A stretch of 64,000 nt of DNA from Zingiber officinale (taxonomy: Eukaryota > Streptophyta > Magnoliopsida > Zingiberales > Zingiberaceae). The stretch is from NCBI RefSeq assembly GCF_018446385.1, contig NC_056002.1:32226636-32290635 (forward strand). The letters run 5' to 3'. Each line of letters opens with the position of its first letter. Within the stretch, counting starts at the first letter, position 1. The notes below the pieces were generated by a model that made no database searches, was not told the origin of the DNA, and saw nothing but the letters and a program-made list of their open reading frames with translations. Of this stretch, positions 59,607 to 64,000 are shown in pieces. Made by a program: the position numbers and the translations under genes.

Positions 59607-60590
59607 TCATACCTGACTTACCTTGTCGATCTCGTTGCCCATAACTCCTCCTGAACTGCTGCTTTCTTCCAATGCCGCTCCTCCGTCATCTATGCTCTCG
59701 ATGCTTATTTCAGACGAGCTTGCTTCGTTTTCGTCTTCTTGATGACTTGCCACTAATGCAAGTCCGGCGATGACTTCAATTTCTGATTCGGATGACGTTT
59801 CGTTCCACGTAGCCTTTAGTGCTTTGTACTTGTTAGATACAGACTTCTTGTTCTTGCCCTTGTCCTTGTTCTTCAACGTAGGATAGTTGTCTTTAATGTG
59901 CCCTTCTTCATTGCAATGGTAGCATTTGATTTTTTTCTTTTCTTTTTACCCTGCAGATGGTTAGTTTTTCTAGATTTAAATAATTTTTTAAATCGCCTTA
60001 CCATCATTGTTGTTTCGTCATCGTCGTCGAGAGAGGATTCTGAATCTAGTTCATCCATCTTCACCTTGAGGGCAATATTGTGCTTCAGCTCGTTCTTCGA
60101 ATTTGCACATCTCGTTTCATGGACTTCAAATATTGAAAATATTTCTTCTAAGGTGATAGATTCTAAATCTTTACATATATAGTAAGCATCTACTAATAAT
60201 GGCGACTCGGTAGTTATAGGAAATACATTAAGCGCGTACTTTAGAGAATCTCGATTGCTTACCTTTTCTCCGAGATTCGTGAGCTCGATGATTAGTTCCT
60301 TCATTCTCGAGTGAAGATGTGCAACGATTTCTTCTACTTTTAATTTTATGTTACTCAGCTGGCTCCTTAGCAAATCCCGTCTCGCGAGCTTGGCTTCGGA
60401 CGCCCTTTCCTGTAACTCAAGGAACTTCTTTCAAAGCTCCTTTGCTGAGTTGTAGGCGTCGATCCGGTTGACTTCTTGTGGTGGTAGGGCACTCAGCAGA
60501 TGGAACTATATTTTGTCGTTTGCCATGAAGTCGGTCTGCTTCTTCTTTGTCCACTGGTATTCTTCGTTACCTTCGGTGCTACAAAACTAA
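59607..60590 (-). pseudogene. Copia-type gag (UBN2) remnant
   Basis: Reading leftward from about 60590, the open part 60373-59873 matches UBN2 gag (V-x-E-I-V-A-H-L-H-S-R-M-K-E-L, Y-I-C-K-D-L-E-S-I-T-L-E-E-I, E-V-H-E-T-R). A frameshift near 59930 leads into a zinc knuckle C-Y-H-C-N-E-E-G-H-I-K-D-N-Y (last Cys replaced by Tyr) and a basic then acidic tail (59876-59607). Upstream pieces at 60480-60590 have stops. It is the only coding trace of this element. Confidence 0.8.
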
Positions 60591-60761
60591 ACTTCATTAT
60601 TAAAAGCAATTCAAAATTGGTTTTAAAAAAAATACCTTCATTCACTTTTTCTAGCTCGCGAACTCCCCCTCGAACTTTGGTGGGTAGATGCTTAGTCCGA
60701 CCATCTCGTGTGCTTCGTTTGACGGTTAGTCCTCCTAAAGCGTCCTAGCTCTAATACCACT

Positions 60762-61806
60762 TGTTAAAACTCTTGACGATTGGCTAGAGGGGGGGGTGAA
60801 TAACCCCTGCAAAAAAATAAAACAAAACCTTTCTCAACTTATAACTTAATTAAAATAACACTTGCATAAGAATAATAAAAATGACTAAAAGACAGAGGCA
60901 CACATGTTTACTTGGTTACAACCGGAGAGGTTGTTAATCCAAGGCAGTGAAGTCGTACTAATTTCTCATTTAAGCGGAGAAGCCTCTTTACAGCAATGAA
61001 AGCACAGAAAGACAAAGCTAAACAGAAAAGGAAGTGTGTACAAGTGTTGCTTGGATATTTCTTCTTGGTCTCAGCTTCTGGGAGTAGGGCTGCTTATATA
61101 ACCCTGCTCGGGGTGCCTAGAAGGGTTCTAGGCACCTGGAATGAGATAGAATTCTATCCCCAATGCAATATTCAAATGCCATGTCGAAATGGATAAAACT
61201 TGGGTTTTAGGTGCCTGGAATCATTCCGGGCACCCCGGACTGGTCCAAGCGCCCCGACCTGTTCTGGGCGGCCCAGGGCCAAAAATCAGCCCTTTGTTGA
61301 TTTTTGGTCCTGACCTCCTTCTTCGGTTCTGCTCACATTAGTCCAAGTCTTTCGCTCTGGCTCTGCTCGCTTGGGTGATTTCGACCATCTGAAATAGAGC
61401 TCACCCGAACCCAAATTCTGGCCTTCTCGAACAAGCTTCTACTCTGACTTCTCGTCCCTCGGAATCGTTGCGTGCTTCCTTCTCATCCGCTAGTGTACTC
61501 TTTCACAGCTTTTCGTCCCTCAGACAGCTGCATCTTTTGCTCCTCAAACAATCTTCCACTCCAGCTTCTCACCCCTCGGAAACACCGCATGCTCCTTTCT
61601 TGTCCGCCGATTTACTCTTCACAGCACCTTGTCCCTCAGACACACTGAGCCTATCGGCTCTCTCCCATGCCATCCTTCTCGCTAGCTGCGTCTTTTGCTC
61701 GACGTCTTGTGCTCCTAAGTTCTTGCACACTTAGGCACAGGGTTAAAGACAACAAGATCTAACTTAACTTGTTTGATAACATCAAAACTACCTTGGGGTA
61801 CTAATA
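60762..61806 (-). repeat. 5' LTR of the gag-only element
   Basis: Plus strand starts TGTTAAAACTC and ends GGTACTAATA (CCAACA changed to CTAATA). Homologous to 57742-58733. About 50 bp longer, in part due to extra sequence around 61205-61270. Confidence 0.88.
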
Positions 61807-61811
61807 GACTG

Positions 61812-62340
61812 CACAGTATCCGAGTGAGCCAAGTAGACAGATTGGCCGAATGTCTGACCGGGCAGAGGGCCGAGTGAACCAAGTGAGCGGCTGAGCAAGT
61901 GACTAGCCGAGCAAACCGAGCGATCCACTGGGTGAGTGAGCGATCGAGTGAGTGTGCGGTTGGACGCGCTTGCGATCGAGCGGACAAAGAGGTCGAGCGA
62001 GTAAATGACCAAGAGAATGAGCAGCCGAGTGAGCATGCAGCCGGATGGACGTGCAATTGATTGGAAAAAGAGGCTGATCGAATGAGTGGCTGAGTGGATG
62101 AGCATGCGGTCGAATAGGCGTGGAGCCGATCGGAAGAAGAGGACGAGCGAATGAGCGTTCGACCGGATGGGCGTGCAGCCGACCAAATGAAGAGGCCGAG
62201 CGAATAAGCTACCGAACGAATAAGCATGCGATCAGACGAGTGTGCAGCCGACCCAACGAAGAGGCCAAGCGAAGGAGTGGCCGAGCGAGTGTGCGGTCGG
62301 ACGAGAGTGTAACCGACCAGATGAAGAGGTTGGGGCCCAC
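61812..62340. repeat. ~65 bp minisatellite rich in GAGCGA words
   Basis: Units of the form gtgcagccgacc-n-aagaag, gccgagcgaatgag, then gcatgcggtcgga run for about 530 bp, with the period best seen at 62050-62330. It is GC-richer than its surroundings and open for long stretches on both strands (up to 170 codons on the minus strand). This is a by-product of the repeat rather than gene evidence. Confidence 0.8.
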
Positions 62341-62756
62341 GATGGACGTAGTTTCCTTAAAACAAATTCGCCCCATGTCCGTCTGTGTTTCGAGGTTTCC
62401 TTGAGTCATCTATTTCCTAAGATATAATGGCTAACCATTATTCCCACCAAGCACTAGTGGTCACGGCGAACTGAGAGGTACCCGACTGCTATCACGAATA
62501 CTCCGTCAAACAAGAAATGTTCGACAATGGAGGAGGGGGAACGTAGGTGGAGAACTTTAGCTTTTCTGTGTGTGTAACCTTTTGCCTGTGGTCGCAACCT
62601 CCTTTTATAGGAGCTCAAACTAATAGGCAACATCAATGATCGATTAATGATCATTACTCGTCGAGCTTTGAAATGCCAGAGTTTCACTTGATTTTGATTC
62701 TATATTAATCTTTTTGCATTCGTTACATAAGCCACAAAAAGGTTTACGTGGTAAAA
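62341..62756. other. No gene recognised
   Basis: Short spurious ORFs only. No element ends were identified. Confidence 0.45.
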
Positions 62757-63230
62757 TGTTGGTTGTTCCACTTAGGCAAATTTTGCCCTAACCGGTCCAA
62801 CATTCAACGCATGCAGGTCGTGCTCGCACACGAGTCAACTTGGTACAGTGTAATCTCGGCCCTGGATTTGTACCTCCCACCCCTGCACAGCCATGCATGA
62901 GAGAGAGTCTCTCCCCATGCATTTGTTCCCATCATCAATGCATGTGAATCAATATAAACCAACAAACATGTCTTGAAACTCCCAATGTGGGACTAAAGTC
63001 CCATTCACAATGGAGTTTCATGCCTCTTTCACTTCTTCTCCATTCACATATATCCAATAACCCCTCACAGGAATGGAAATAGGGTATGTGATAGCATTTA
63101 GCAGTTAAGTCCAATATAGGATAGGTATATTTTACCCTTTGAACATTCCCTTATGAAGATTTATTTGCTTACTGTCTAACAGTAAACTCGATGTCCTTGA
63201 ACTATTTTGCCATCTGTGCAAGTATTAACA
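62757..63230 (-). repeat. Candidate 3' LTR of a copia element (tentative)
   Basis: Plus strand starts TGTTGGTTGTTCC and ends GTATTAACA, followed by a pyrimidine tract tctctcaccc that would be the polypurine tract in minus sense. It lies just downstream of a minus-strand copia RNase H end. The partner LTR would be beyond the window, so this cannot be checked here. Confidence 0.4.
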
Positions 63231-64000
63231 TCTCTCACCCAAGACTCTCCCCAATATAACTTAGTTCGTATGGGTGTGTTCATTTTTGGCCATGAATACG
63301 CCTGGTTTTATGAGAAGTTCTAAAAATTGTGCCTTCAATTCTCTTCGAAGCGACCCCACTTCTTTCTACATAAGTGATCTCTTAAGAGTATTCCTCATTA
63401 CTCTACTTGGATCATTTAAAAGCTGTATGCTCATCCTTTATCCTTCACTGATCCATTGGGTTGTTCCCCGCATAGTGAGCAACTTTATCGATACAATTAG
63501 GTTATCCCTTTGAACCTAGTTCTTGGGATCTCCAGTCTGCATAGGTTAGGCTTCCTTTGCACCAACATTTCTCATCGACATCAAGTCCATCCCTCGCAAT
63601 GAGCTTGCAACTAACTCTCTGTTTAATCCCTTAGTTAATGGATCTGCTAGGTTATCTTTTGATTTTACATAGTTAACAGTGATAACTCTCGTTGAGAGTG
63701 GTTGTCTAATGGTATTATGTATATGCCGTATATGTCTAGACTTATGATTATACAGATGGCTCTGTATCGGACCGATTGCTGATTGAGTATTGCAATGTAT
63801 GCAAATTATCGGTATAAGTTTCGGCCATCTCAGAATATCTTCTAAAAATTACCGTAGTCATTCAACCTCTTCACCATATTTGTCAAGAGCTACAAACTCA
63901 AATTTCATCGTGGATCTGATTATTACCGTTTACTTAGAAGACTTCTAGGAAATGCTGCATCTTCTAGAGTGAATATATATCCACTTGTAGACTTAGAGTC
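63231..64000 (-). pseudogene. C-terminal end of a Ty1/copia polyprotein (RNase H), decayed
   Basis: Minus strand from 64000 leftward yields RNase H pieces in changing frames: T-S-G-Y-I-F-T-L near 63990, then the region around 63660-63760 (S-R-H-I-R-R-like, V-x-Y-V-K-S-K-D-N-like), and near 63600 L-N-R-E-L-V-A-S-S-L-R-G-M. Stops interrupt it. The element continues beyond the window. Confidence 0.75.

Larger units (their letters stand above)
57742..61806 (-). mobile_element. Non-autonomous LTR retrotransposon carrying gag only (4.1 kb)
   Basis: LTRs 57742-58733 and 60762-61806, about 1 kb each and moderately diverged. The perfect 5 bp target duplication GACTG is at 57737-57741 and 61807-61811. 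In minus sense the primer-binding site next to the right LTR reads TGGTATTAGAGC (60746-60757), near the initiator tRNA-Met type. The polypurine tract next to the left LTR is AAAAAGGGGGAGAT (minus strand of 58734-58747). The 2 kb interior codes only for a UBN2-type copia gag remnant; no protease, integrase or RT is seen. It therefore relied on a related element's proteins. Confidence 0.9.

Noticed and set aside
61715..62227. 170-codon minus-strand ORF with Ser/Arg-rich content
   Set aside because: Produced by the ~65 bp minisatellite; both strands are open and the codons follow the repeat period.

Overview
This is a plant nuclear genome window, most likely from a monocot and plausibly Zingiberales. 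That placement is an inference from GC-rich first exons, spliceosomal introns, telo-box/site II promoter elements and a dense load of plant-type transposons. I see three intact protein-coding genes, all on the minus strand, in a landscape of nested transposable elements. I found no rRNA, tRNA or CRISPR locus.

Layout. 1-4.4 kb: decayed Mutator-like (MULE) transposase followed by a decayed plant-mobile-domain gene. 7.3-8.9 kb: complete six-exon gene for 60S ribosomal protein L7 (uL30) with a typical ribosomal-protein promoter. 10.4-28.0 kb: complete nine-exon gene for a tubby-like protein of the TULP8 type (368 aa). Its second intron is about 15.3 kb long and is filled by a nest of transposons: a Ty1/copia retrotransposon carrying a hAT-type MITE, a 3.6 kb hAT transposon and a PIF/Harbinger element, the first two with clean target-site duplications. 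The same gene also uses a GC-AG intron. 29.6-33.3 kb: complete seven-exon gene for a transmembrane-9 superfamily (EMP70/TMN) protein of 641 aa ending in a K-x-D COPI-type signal.

33.9-54.2 kb: an old, broken Ty3/gypsy element of Tat type (A) with an antisense ORF region. A much younger 10.8 kb chromovirus-like gypsy element (B) with two nearly identical 2.95 kb LTRs is inserted inside that region. 54.2-57.7 kb: DNA-transposon relics including a 434 bp Tourist-like MITE, a degenerate ~113 bp tandem repeat and an LTR-like remnant. 57.7-61.8 kb: a non-autonomous LTR retrotransposon that carries only a gag remnant, with a perfect 5 bp target duplication. 61.8-62.3 kb: a ~65 bp minisatellite. 62.7-64.0 kb: the end of another Ty1/copia element that leaves the window.

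The host genes serve unrelated housekeeping roles (translation, a tubby-domain protein of uncertain role, Golgi/endosomal membrane trafficking) and do not form a functional cluster. I found no clear new enzymatic or defence system. The most notable biology is the intact tubby-like gene spanning a four-element transposon nest in one intron, and the ordered insertion history that can be read from target-site duplications.
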